Source: Sphingobium sp. HWE2-09
GTDB taxonomy: Bacteria; Pseudomonadota; Alphaproteobacteria; Sphingomonadales; Sphingomonadaceae
Assembly: GCF_035989265.1 (NCBI RefSeq)
Contig: NZ_JAYKZX010000003.1
Location: 1,054,001 to 1,118,000 of the forward strand
Direction: 5' to 3'
DNA: 64,000 nucleotides
Made by a program: the position numbers and the translations under genes. Shown here piece by piece: positions 54,231-62,194 of this stretch (position 1 is its first letter; every line of letters starts with the position of its first letter). Under the pieces are notes generated by a model, which was given only the letters and a program-made list of their open reading frames with translations, did no database searches and was not told the DNA's origin.

Positions 54231-55309
54231 GCGAGCGCGAGCGGTTCGACCGGCTGCGGCTCATCCGCTCTCCCCGGATCGGTCCGGTCAGCTATCGGCA
54301 ATTGCTCGCCCGCTTTGGAACGGCGGGGGAGGCGTTGCGCGCCATTCCCGATCTCGCCGCGCGCGGCGGTGGTCGTGCGAGCGTCGCTGATGCGGGCGTG
54401 GTCGAACGAGAGATTGCACAAAGCCGCGCGTTAGGCGCGCGTTACCTGTTGATGGGGGACGCGGATTATCCCGTCTTGCTGGAGCAGTTCGAAGGCGCGC
54501 CGCCTGCGCTGATCCTGCGTGGCGACAGCGGGCTTGCCAGCCGCCAGTGCATCGCCATGGTCGGCGCGCGCAATGCGTCGGCCGCGGCCTGTCGCTTTGC
54601 CCGGAGCCTGGCACAGGATTTGGGGCAGCGGGGCGCGGTGGTGGTGTCCGGGCTGGCGCGCGGGATCGATACCGAAGTGCATCGCGGGTCGATTGCCAGC
54701 GGGACGATCGCGGTGATCGCCAGCGGGATCGACATTGCTTTCCCGCCGGAGAATGCCGCGTTGCAGGAGCAGGTGGCGACCGAAGGACTGTTGATCACCG
54801 AACATCCGCCCGGCACGCAACCGCTGGCGCGGCATTTCCCGGCGCGCAACCGGATCATTGCCGGGCTAAGCATAGGGACTGTGGTGGTCGAAGCCGCGCC
54901 CAAATCCGGTTCGCTGATCACGGCGCGGCTGGCGGGCGAGGCGGGGCGGGAAGTGATGGCGGTGCCGGGTTCGCCGCTCGATCCGCGGGCGCAGGGATGC
55001 AACCAGTTGATCCGCGACGGAGCAATCCTGATCCAGAACGCTGCTGATGTGCTAGAAGCGGTGGGCAGCATCGATCCGCGCATGGTGCGGCAGGGCCATC
55101 TGGATTTCGTCGGAGAGCCGGTGTCGAGCGATGTCGCGGCGCAGGAGCGGGCGACCGTGGTCGGGCTATTGGGATCGACGCCTGTGCCCGTCGACGAACT
55201 GATCCGCCTGTCGGCATTGTCACCGGCGGTGGTGCAGACGGTGTTGCTGGAACTGGAACTGGCCGAGCGGCTGGATCGATTGGCGGGCGGCCGGGTCAAT
55301 CTGCGATAG
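54227..55309 (+). CDS. dprA: DNA processing protein DprA
   Basis: Loads RecA onto incoming single-stranded DNA in natural transformation. 360 residues: N-terminal SAM/HhH-like part (SPRIGPVSYRQLLARFGTAG), the Rossmann-fold core with MVGARNASAAACRFA, SGLARGIDTEVH, GIDIAFPPEN, FPARNRIIAGLS and GSLITARLAGEAGREV, and a C-terminal winged helix (about 290-360). Coupled to plsY; terminator follows. Confidence 0.95.
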   Translation: MSERERFDRLRLIRSPRIGPVSYRQLLARFGTAGEALRAIPDLAARGGGRASVADAGVVEREIAQSRALGARYLLMGDADYPVLLEQFEGAPPALILRGDSGLASRQCIAMVGARNASAAACRFARSLAQDLGQRGAVVVSGLARGIDTEVHRGSIASGTIAVIASGIDIAFPPENAALQEQVATEGLLITEHPPGTQPLARHFPARNRIIAGLSIGTVVVEAAPKSGSLITARLAGEAGREVMAVPGSPLDPRAQGCNQLIRDGAILIQNAADVLEAVGSIDPRMVRQGHLDFVGEPVSSDVAAQERATVVGLLGSTPVPVDELIRLSALSPAVVQTVLLELELAERLDRLAGGRVNLR

Positions 55310-55315
55310 GCAGCG

Positions 55316-55340
55316 AAACGGGGGCGCGATGCCCCCGTTT
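55316..55340. terminator. Bidirectional terminator between dprA and the PA2169-family gene
   Basis: AAACGGGGGC-GCGAT-GCCCCCGTTT, a perfect 10-bp stem with a 5-base loop, between convergent genes. The T-run is short (TTT then TTG). Confidence 0.7.
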
Positions 55341-55353
55341 GCCTTGTCGGATG

Positions 55354-55809
55354 TTAGTTCTGCATCGAATGCTTGATGTCGCGCATCTCGTCATGGCCTT
55401 CCTTGACCGAGACATAATTCTGCTCGACCACGGCGCGCACGGCTGGCGACAAGTCGCGATCGGCGATCGCATCTTCGAACTTCGCCTTGATATGATCTTC
55501 GCCGGCTTCGACCTCGTTGATGATCGCCTTGTCGTCCCTGCCGGTCAGCGTGGCTTTGAGGTTGAGGAACATGCGGTGGGCGCCCGCCAGGATGGTGCCG
55601 TCATCCTCGGGATTGCCGCCCAGGCTGCGGACCTGCTGCTGCAGATTGGCGACGACCTGACGCCGTTCGGCGGCGCGGCTGGTGAAGAGCGGCGTGAACC
55701 GGCTGTTCTCGCTGTCCTTGGCGGCTTCGGTATAGCCATCGACGCTGTCGAGCGTGGTGGCGATCAGGCCGTTGAGCGTGGAAATGTCGTGGCTGTTGGA
55801 ATCGGACAT
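55354..55809 (-). CDS. PA2169-family four-helix-bundle protein (DUF2383)
   Basis: 151 residues, almost all helix. The pattern ISTLNGLIATTLDSVDGYTEAA, FTSRAAERRQVVANLQQQVRSLG, HRMFLNLKATLTGRDDKAIINEVEAGEDH and VEQNYVSVKEGHDEMRDIK has the ferritin-like spacing of Glu/His of DUF2383. Function is not established; related proteins are linked to stress and stationary phase. Start at ATG 55809 after AGGA. Confidence 0.82.
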   Translation of the reverse strand: MSDSNSHDISTLNGLIATTLDSVDGYTEAAKDSENSRFTPLFTSRAAERRQVVANLQQQVRSLGGNPEDDGTILAGAHRMFLNLKATLTGRDDKAIINEVEAGEDHIKAKFEDAIADRDLSPAVRAVVEQNYVSVKEGHDEMRDIKHSMQN

Positions 55810-56087
55810 GCGCGTTCCTGTCTTAAATAGGGGGCCATCGCCTTCAGGTCGTGCTGGCGATGCCGCTACAACAATGCGGAAAGGGAAAAGTCGCAGGCCC
55901 GCATGCCGACTTGATCTGGATCAGGAGGATTTAGGCGCTCGACCGGCAAGCCGTGCCGTGACCGCGCCGTATCGACAAGATACTGGCGCTGGTCGGTTAT
56001 CTCCCCTAATTACACGCCGCTTGACGTCCGCCGTCATTGCCTTCCAGACTCGCGCGTACGTGTGAGACCTATAGTTTCGGGGCCTAA

Positions 56088-58679
56088 ATGCAGCTTGTCA
56101 TCGTAGAATCGCCGGCCAAGGCGAAGACCATCGAAAAATATCTGGGCGGTGATTTCCACGTCCTAGCCAGCTATGGCCATATTCGCGACTTGCCAGCGAA
56201 GGACGGATCGGTGGACCCCGACGACGGCTTTGCGATGTCGTGGGAAAATTATGGCGACAAGGGTAAGCAACTCAAGGCCATTGCCGACGCGTCAAAGAAG
56301 GCGACGCGATTGATCCTGGCGACTGACCCTGATCGCGAAGGGGAAGCGATCAGCTGGCATGTGCAGGAAGTGCTGCGCGCGAAGAAGGCGCTGCCGTCGG
56401 TCGTGGAGCGGGTGACGTTCAACGCGATCACCAAGGCCGCTGTGCTCGACGCGATGGCCAAGCCGCGCGCGCTGGACGAGGATCTGATCGACGCCTATCG
56501 GGCGCGCCGGGCGCTCGACTATCTGGTGGGCTTCACCCTGTCGCCGGTGCTGTGGCGCAAGCTGCCCGGCGCCAAGTCGGCGGGGCGGGTGCAGTCGGTC
56601 GCACTGCGGCTGGTGGTGGAGCGCGAGCGGGAGATCGAATCCTTCACGCCCCAAGAATATTGGTCGGTCGCCGCCGAGATGGAGCAGGGCGGGCAGGCTT
56701 TCACCGCGCGCCTGGTCCGCTGGAAGGGCGAGAAGATCGAGCGGCTGACGATCGGCAAGGAAGGCGACGCCATGGCCGCCAAGGCCGATGTCGAGGCCGG
56801 GCGCTTTACCGTCGAAAAGGTCGAGACGAAGCCGCTCACCCGCAATCCGCCTGCGCCCTTCACCACATCGACGTTGCAGCAGGAAGCTGCGCGCAAGCTG
56901 GGTTTCTCCGCCAGCCACACGATGCGGATCGCGCAGCAGCTGTATGAAGACGGCGCGATCACCTATATGCGTACCGATGGCGTGCAGATGGACGGCAGCG
57001 CCATTTCCGCTGCGCGCAAGGCGATCGCGGAACGCTATGACGGTGGGTATCTGCCCGAAAAGCCGCGCCAATATCAGACCAAGGCCAAGAATGCGCAGGA
57101 AGCGCATGAAGCCATCCGTCCGACCGAGTTCGGCCGCGACAAGGTGGGCAGCGGCGATCATGCGCGGCTGTACGACCTGATTTTCAAGCGCGCGCTGGCG
57201 AGCCAGATGGCGTCGGCGCGGCTGGAGCGCACGACGATCGACATGGTCGATGGATCGGGAAGCCATACGCTGCGTGCGACCGGGCAGGTGGTGATCTTCC
57301 CGGGCTTCCTGGCGCTCTACGAAGAAGGGCGCGACGATAGCGACGATGATGATTCCAAGCTGCTGCCGCGTATCAGCGAGGGCGATGCGCCCGCGAAGAA
57401 GAAGGTCAGCGCCGAGCAGCATTTCACCCAGCCGCCGCCGCGCTATTCCGAAGCGTCGCTGGTCAAGCGTTTGGAGGAATTGGGGATCGGTCGTCCGTCC
57501 ACCTATGCGTCGACGTTACAGGTGCTGAAAGATCGCGATTATGTGCGGATCGAGAAGAACCGCTTTTTCGCGGAGGAGAGCGGGCGGCTGGTGACGGCGT
57601 TCCTGGAGCGTTTCTTCGAACGCTATGTCTCCTATGATTTCACGGCGGGTCTGGAAGACGAACTGGACGATATTTCCGGCGGCCGCGCCCAGTGGCAGGC
57701 AGTGCTGGAAGCCTTTTGGAAGGACTTCAAGCCCAAGACCGCCGAGGTGATGGAGCAAAAGCCGTCGGACATCACGGCGGCATTGGACAAGTTTCTGGAG
57801 CCGATGCTGTTCCCACCCAAGGCGGACGGCAGCAACCCGCGCGCCTGCCCGCTGTGCGCGGATGGGCAATTGTCGCTGCGTGGCGGGCGGTTCGGCGCGT
57901 TCATCGCCTGCTCCAACTATCCTGAGTGCAAATATACCCGGAAGTTCGGCCAGCCGGGCGGCAAGGATGGCGAGGATACGGGGCCGGAGGTTCTGGGCCA
58001 GCATCCCGAAACGGGGCAGGATATCGTCAAGAAGTCCGGTCGCTTTGGCCCCTATATCGAAATGGGCGAGGGCAAGGAGGCCAAGCGCGGGTCGATCCCC
58101 AAGGATCTGCCCGATGGCGAATTGACGCTGGACTGGGGCGTGAAGCTGCTCAGCCTGCCGCGCGAAGTGGGGCTGCACCCGGAAACGGGTCTGCCGATCG
58201 TCGCGAATATCGGGCGCTTTGGTCCCTATCTGCTGCATGACGGCAAGTATGGGCGATTGTCATCGACGTCGGAGATTTTCGAGGTCGGGATGAACAGCGC
58301 GGTGGTGAAGCTGGCCGAAGCGGCACAGCGCGGGCCGCGAAGCGCCGGGCGCGAGCCGTTGAAGATATTGGGCGCGCATCCGCGGACGGAGGCGGAGATC
58401 AAGCTGATGGAAGGGCGCTACGGCGCTTATGTCACCGACGGCACGACCAACGCGACCCTGCCCAAGACGGTGGATAAGGATCAGTTGACGCTGGAGGAAG
58501 CGGCGCAGCTGATCGACGCGCGGGCAGCGGCGGCCCCGGCCAAGAAGGGGGCGAAGAAGAAGGCGGCCCCGAAAAAGGCTGCACCCAAAAAGGCGGCAGC
58601 TGAGAAGAAGGACGGCGCGGTCAAGAAGCCTGCCGTAAAGAAGGCACCAGCCAAGAAGAAGGCGGCGGCGGCCGAGTAA
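56088..58679 (+). CDS. topA: DNA topoisomerase I
   Basis: Relaxes negative supercoils. 863 residues: Toprim domain with VIVESPAKAKTIEKYLGGDF and DPDREGEAISWH; active-site Tyr in ITYMRTDGVQM; one C4 zinc finger (CPLCADGQL ... CSNYPECKYTRK, about 585-620), then two topo-C repeats (FGPYIEMGEGKEAKRGSIP and similar) and a Lys/Ala/Pro-rich tail of about 50 residues from AAPAKKGAKK that resembles histone H1-like tails and should bind DNA. Monocistronic, preceded by 278 bp with nothing else I can identify. Confidence 0.96.
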   Translation: MQLVIVESPAKAKTIEKYLGGDFHVLASYGHIRDLPAKDGSVDPDDGFAMSWENYGDKGKQLKAIADASKKATRLILATDPDREGEAISWHVQEVLRAKKALPSVVERVTFNAITKAAVLDAMAKPRALDEDLIDAYRARRALDYLVGFTLSPVLWRKLPGAKSAGRVQSVALRLVVEREREIESFTPQEYWSVAAEMEQGGQAFTARLVRWKGEKIERLTIGKEGDAMAAKADVEAGRFTVEKVETKPLTRNPPAPFTTSTLQQEAARKLGFSASHTMRIAQQLYEDGAITYMRTDGVQMDGSAISAARKAIAERYDGGYLPEKPRQYQTKAKNAQEAHEAIRPTEFGRDKVGSGDHARLYDLIFKRALASQMASARLERTTIDMVDGSGSHTLRATGQVVIFPGFLALYEEGRDDSDDDDSKLLPRISEGDAPAKKKVSAEQHFTQPPPRYSEASLVKRLEELGIGRPSTYASTLQVLKDRDYVRIEKNRFFAEESGRLVTAFLERFFERYVSYDFTAGLEDELDDISGGRAQWQAVLEAFWKDFKPKTAEVMEQKPSDITAALDKFLEPMLFPPKADGSNPRACPLCADGQLSLRGGRFGAFIACSNYPECKYTRKFGQPGGKDGEDTGPEVLGQHPETGQDIVKKSGRFGPYIEMGEGKEAKRGSIPKDLPDGELTLDWGVKLLSLPREVGLHPETGLPIVANIGRFGPYLLHDGKYGRLSSTSEIFEVGMNSAVVKLAEAAQRGPRSAGREPLKILGAHPRTEAEIKLMEGRYGAYVTDGTTNATLPKTVDKDQLTLEEAAQLIDARAAAAPAKKGAKKKAAPKKAAPKKAAAEKKDGAVKKPAVKKAPAKKKAAAAE

Positions 58680-58688
58680 GGTCTGGCG

Positions 58689-59405
58689 TCAGGCGGCGTG
58701 TCGCACCTGGTTGCGGCCGCCAGTCTTGGCGGCGTACATGGCAAGGTCGGCGCGATGCAAGCTGGCTTCGATCGGTAGCGTCGGATCGCTGGCGCTCAGC
58801 CCGATGCTGGCGGTTACGCGGACCATCGGCCCGGAGGTGGCGCGGACGCGCAGCGCCTGGATCGATGCCCGAATATGTTCGGCGCGGCGGGCGGCATGAT
58901 CGCCGTCGCAGTCGGGCAGGCAGACGGCGAACTCTTCCCCGCCCAGCCGCCCGCACAAATCGCCGGGGCGGAGCGCTTCGCCGATCGCGGTCGCCACCGC
59001 ATGCAATACGGCGTCGCCGGTCTGATGGCCGTGATCGTCGTTGAAGCGTTTGAAATGATCGATGTCGATCAGCAGATACCAGTGGCCGGGGCGGCCATGG
59101 AGCCGCTCCGCCCGATCGAAGAAGGCGTTGCGGGTGAGCAGGCCGGTCAGCCCGTCGATATCGGCGAGCCGCGCCATGTCCGCCACCCGCCGTTCCAGTT
59201 CCATCCGCAGCCGCCGGTTTTCCTCCCCCTGCCGCACCAGCATGACGCAGACGGGGGTGGAAATGCTGGCCGAACAGAAGATGCCGACGAGGAAATAGCG
59301 CGGCGGGATGAACAAGCCGGGGATCATCGAGACCAGCGCCATGATGGCGATCGTGCCGAAGACGGATATGCCAACGGCTATGGCGATTTTCTGCTTCGGT
59401 CCCAT
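58689..59405 (-). CDS. Membrane-bound GGDEF diguanylate cyclase
   Basis: 238 residues. Two N-terminal membrane helices (IAIAVGISVFGTIAIMALVS and YFLVGIFCSASISTPVCVML), a short coiled segment, and a GGDEF domain with [33 protein letters not shown] and GRLGGEEFAVCLPD. The inhibitory I-site RPGD is present five residues before GGEEF, unlike the GGDEF protein at 20595-22415. The sensor part is small. Convergent with topA: 9 bp between stops. Confidence 0.9.
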   Translation of the reverse strand: MGPKQKIAIAVGISVFGTIAIMALVSMIPGLFIPPRYFLVGIFCSASISTPVCVMLVRQGEENRRLRMELERRVADMARLADIDGLTGLLTRNAFFDRAERLHGRPGHWYLLIDIDHFKRFNDDHGHQTGDAVLHAVATAIGEALRPGDLCGRLGGEEFAVCLPDCDGDHAARRAEHIRASIQALRVRATSGPMVRVTASIGLSASDPTLPIEASLHRADLAMYAAKTGGRNQVRHAA

Positions 59406-59460
59406 GGCAGGCGACGTAACAGCATAAAGTAAAAGATGAATTTACTTCATCCGATTGCCT

Positions 59461-60369
59461 TTATTCGACCCAGTCAAGACCGATGTCGCGATAGATGCCA
59501 CGATCGTCTTCCCAATCTTCCTTCACCTTCACATGAAGATAGAGATGGACTTTGACGCCAAGCAGCGTCGCCAGTTCGGCGCGGGCCTTCGACCCGATTT
59601 CCTTGAGCCGTTGCCCGCCCTTGCCCAGCACGATCGCGCGCTGGGTGGGGCGACCAACCAGGATCTGCTGGTGGATTTCGACCGATCCGTCGTCGCGTTC
59701 CTTATATTGTTCGGTATCGACGGCGGTGGCGTAGGGGAGTTCGGCGTGAAGCTGGTGATAGAGCTGCTCGCGCGTGATTTCAGCCGCGAGCATCCGGTCG
59801 GTGGCGTCCGACACCTGGTCTTCGGGGAAATGCCATGGGCCTTGCGGCATGGCGTTGGCGAAGGCTTTTTTCAGTTCGGGCAGGCCGTCGCCGGTCGCGG
59901 CGGAGACGAAGAAGATTTCGTCGAAGCCCAGCGTCTCATGCAGCTTTTCGGTATGGACGAGCAGCTTTTCCTTGATGGCGATATCGACCTTGTTGAGGAT
60001 CAGCCACTTGCGTTCGCTGCGATGCTTTAAGGATTCGATGATGGGTTCGAGCTTGGGGCCGCGACCGGCCTTGCCATCCACGACCATCGCGATCAGGTCC
60101 GCACCCTGCGCGCCGCCCCAGGCGGCCTGCACCATGGCGCGGTCCAGCCGCCGCTTGGGCGCGAAGATGCCGGGCGTGTCGACCAGCACGATCTGCGCAT
60201 CGCCTTCGATCGCGACGCCCATGACGCGGGTGCGCGTGGTCTGCGCCTTGGGGCTGGTGATCGCCACCTTCTGGCCCACCAGCGCGTTGACCAGCGTGGA
60301 CTTGCCCGCATTGGGCGCGCCGACGACGGCGATGACGCCGCAGCGTTGGGTGGTTTCTGAAACGTCCAA
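59461..60369 (-). CDS. era: GTPase Era
   Basis: Ribosome assembly GTPase binding 16S rRNA. G1 GAPNAGKST, G2 region TTRTRVMGV, G3 DTPGI, G4 NKVD, then the KH domain with GKGGQRLKEIGSKARAEL. 302 residues from TTG 60369, with CGGAG upstream; an adjacent TTG at 60372 is equally possible. The longer ATG frame upstream translates the intergenic repeat and is not used. Last gene of lepB-rnc-era. Confidence 0.95.
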   Translation of the reverse strand: MDVSETTQRCGVIAVVGAPNAGKSTLVNALVGQKVAITSPKAQTTRTRVMGVAIEGDAQIVLVDTPGIFAPKRRLDRAMVQAAWGGAQGADLIAMVVDGKAGRGPKLEPIIESLKHRSERKWLILNKVDIAIKEKLLVHTEKLHETLGFDEIFFVSAATGDGLPELKKAFANAMPQGPWHFPEDQVSDATDRMLAAEITREQLYHQLHAELPYATAVDTEQYKERDDGSVEIHQQILVGRPTQRAIVLGKGGQRLKEIGSKARAELATLLGVKVHLYLHVKVKEDWEDDRGIYRDIGLDWVE

Positions 60370-60398
60370 CAAATATACTCCGTTCGCCCAAGCAAATC

Positions 60399-60484
60399 CC
60401 GTCATCCCGGCGAAAGCCGGGATCCCGCTTCTTCTTTCCAACGAGGGATAAGAAGCGGGATCCCGGGTCAAGCCCGGGATGACG
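60399..60484. repeat. Paired-palindrome intergenic repeat, best-conserved copy
   Basis: GTCATCCCGGCGAAAGCCGG-GATCCCGCTTCTT ... AAGAAGCGGGATCCCGGGTC-AAGCCCGGGATGAC. Opposed stem-loops with a GCTTCTT/AAGAAGC inner arm, between rnc and era. It folds as one large hairpin and may affect mRNA between them. Confidence 0.85.
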
Positions 60485-60525
60485 ATGATGGTTTAGGTGT
60501 TTTATGTCTTCAGGGGAAGCTGGAC

Positions 60526-61197
60526 CTAACCCGCCAACTTCTCCAGCAAGGCCTTGGCCGCCGCCGTTTCGGCTTCCTGTTTCGATCCGCCTGTGGCGCT
60601 GGCTTCGCCCGCGCCCTTGATCGATACCGTCACGGTGAAGCGCAGGGCGTGGTGGGGGCCGGATCGGTCGGTCAGGGCATATTCGGGGGGCTTGCGCTTG
60701 TTGGCGGCGGCCCATTCCTGGAGGTAGGATTTAGGATGGCGCGGGGCGCTGGTCTGGGTGTCGACGCGATCGTTCCACAGGCGGCGGACCAACGTGCGCG
60801 CTTCGTCCAGGCCGCCTTCCAGATAGAGAGCGCCGATCAGCGCTTCCATCACGTCGCCCAGCACATTGTCGCTGTCGGCGGCGCCATCGTCGCGCGCCTG
60901 CTTGCCCAGCACCATATGGGTGGGGACGCCAGCGGTGCGCGCGACGTCTGCGCAGGTTTCGCCCGATACCAGTGCGTTGAAACGGCGGGACAGCTTGCCT
61001 TCGGGTTCGTCGGTGAAGCGTTCGAACAGCCATTCGGCCATCAGCAGGCCGAGGATACGATCGCCCAGAAATTCCAGCCGCTCATAATTGACCGCCTTGG
61101 CGCTGCCATGGGTCAGCGCCTGTTCGAACCGCGCCGGATTGTCCGGCGTGCGGCCGATCAGCGCCTTCAACCAGGATGCGGTATCGGGTTTGCTCAA
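60526..61197 (-). CDS. rnc: Ribonuclease III
   Basis: Double-strand RNA nuclease processing rRNA and mRNA. 223 residues: catalytic motif YERLEFLGDRILGLLMAEWL, second acidic pair in NVLGDVMEALIGALYLEGG, and the C-terminal dsRNA-binding domain (HPKSYLQEWAAANKRKPPEY ... GSKQEAETAAAKALLEKL). Start overlaps the lepB stop by 4 bp. Confidence 0.96.
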   Translation of the reverse strand: MSKPDTASWLKALIGRTPDNPARFEQALTHGSAKAVNYERLEFLGDRILGLLMAEWLFERFTDEPEGKLSRRFNALVSGETCADVARTAGVPTHMVLGKQARDDGAADSDNVLGDVMEALIGALYLEGGLDEARTLVRRLWNDRVDTQTSAPRHPKSYLQEWAAANKRKPPEYALTDRSGPHHALRFTVTVSIKGAGEASATGGSKQEAETAAAKALLEKLAG

Positions 61198-62018
61198 AAG
61201 CCTTCCCCGATGCGGCTCCAGCGCGCGGCGGTGAACCAGGTCCAGGGGAGCAGCCAGTTGGCGCTGCCGTCGGTCGAGAAGACCGAGACGATCGCTTTGC
61301 CCACCAGATTTTCTTCGGGGACGAGGCCGATGCCGCCGCCTTCGACCGCGGGGAAGCGGCTGTCGGCGCTGCGATCGCGGTTGTCGCCCATCATGAAGAG
61401 GTGGCCTTCGGGAACCAGCACCGTGTCGCGGTCATCGGCCGCGCCGTCGGGCAGCAGGTCGAGGACGTTGTAGCTCTTGCCGCCGGGCAGGGTTTCGCGG
61501 AACTGGGGGTAGCGGCATTGCTTGCCGCCGCCGACCGCGGCTTCCTCGAAATCGGGGCGGTAGCAGGGGGAGGCCGCGCCTTCGCGGTTGGCGGCATCGA
61601 CCATGTTCGGCGTCACGGGAATGACGAGGTCGGCGACCTTCTGCTTCGGGATCGCCTGGCCGTTCAGATAGACGGTGCCGCCGCGCACGCCGATCATGTC
61701 GCCGGGCAGGCCGATCACGCGCTTGATATAATCGTTCTTCTGGTTCGGCGGCGCCTTGAACACGACCACGTCGCCACGTGCCGGCGTGGATGCCAGGATG
61801 CGGCCGGGGATCAGCGGGATCGAGAAGGGCAGCGAATAGCGCGAATAGCCATAGGGCCATTTGGCGACCAGCAAATAATCACCGATCAGCAGGCGCGGCT
61901 GCATCAATTCCGACGGGATGTTGAACGGCGATATGATGAAGCTGCGCAGGATGAAGACGAACAGCCCGAGCTTGGCGAGAAACAAGATGAAGTCCCGCGT
62001 TTCCGATTTGGCAGTCAT
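61194..62018 (-). CDS. lepB: Signal peptidase I with Leu at the catalytic Ser position
   Basis: Cleaves signal peptides of exported proteins. 274 residues from ATG 62018: N-terminal helix (FILFLAKLGLFVFILRSFII), box B FNIPSELMQPRLLIGDYLLV, box D with catalytic Lys NDYIKRVIGLPGD, and box E FMMGDNRDRSADSR. The catalytic Ser of box B (family P-S-x-S-M-x-P) is replaced: residue 38 is Leu, codon TTG at 61905-61907, one transition from TCG. As read the Ser/Lys dyad is broken. First gene of the rnc-era operon. Confidence 0.9.
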   Translation of the reverse strand: MTAKSETRDFILFLAKLGLFVFILRSFIISPFNIPSELMQPRLLIGDYLLVAKWPYGYSRYSLPFSIPLIPGRILASTPARGDVVVFKAPPNQKNDYIKRVIGLPGDMIGVRGGTVYLNGQAIPKQKVADLVIPVTPNMVDAANREGAASPCYRPDFEEAAVGGGKQCRYPQFRETLPGGKSYNVLDLLPDGAADDRDTVLVPEGHLFMMGDNRDRSADSRFPAVEGGGIGLVPEENLVGKAIVSVFSTDGSANWLLPWTWFTAARWSRIGEGF

Positions 62019-62194
62019 GGAGTGTCGTCTGATCCCTTGAGAGAGCCGATAAGGCGGCCGTGGCGGCTTTTGGAGCTTGAGGCGCGGCGCGTCAAGCAGT
62101 CCTTGGCGATGCAAAGCGGCAGTTTATTGGCTAAGGATAGCGGGAATCGACCGGTGCAGCGTCGATGTCGATCAACGTCATAAGGAATCCATCC

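Noticed and set aside
60370..60471. ATG-started extension of Era
   Set aside because: It translates the intergenic repeat and lacks an SD; the TTG at 60369/60372 has CGGAG.
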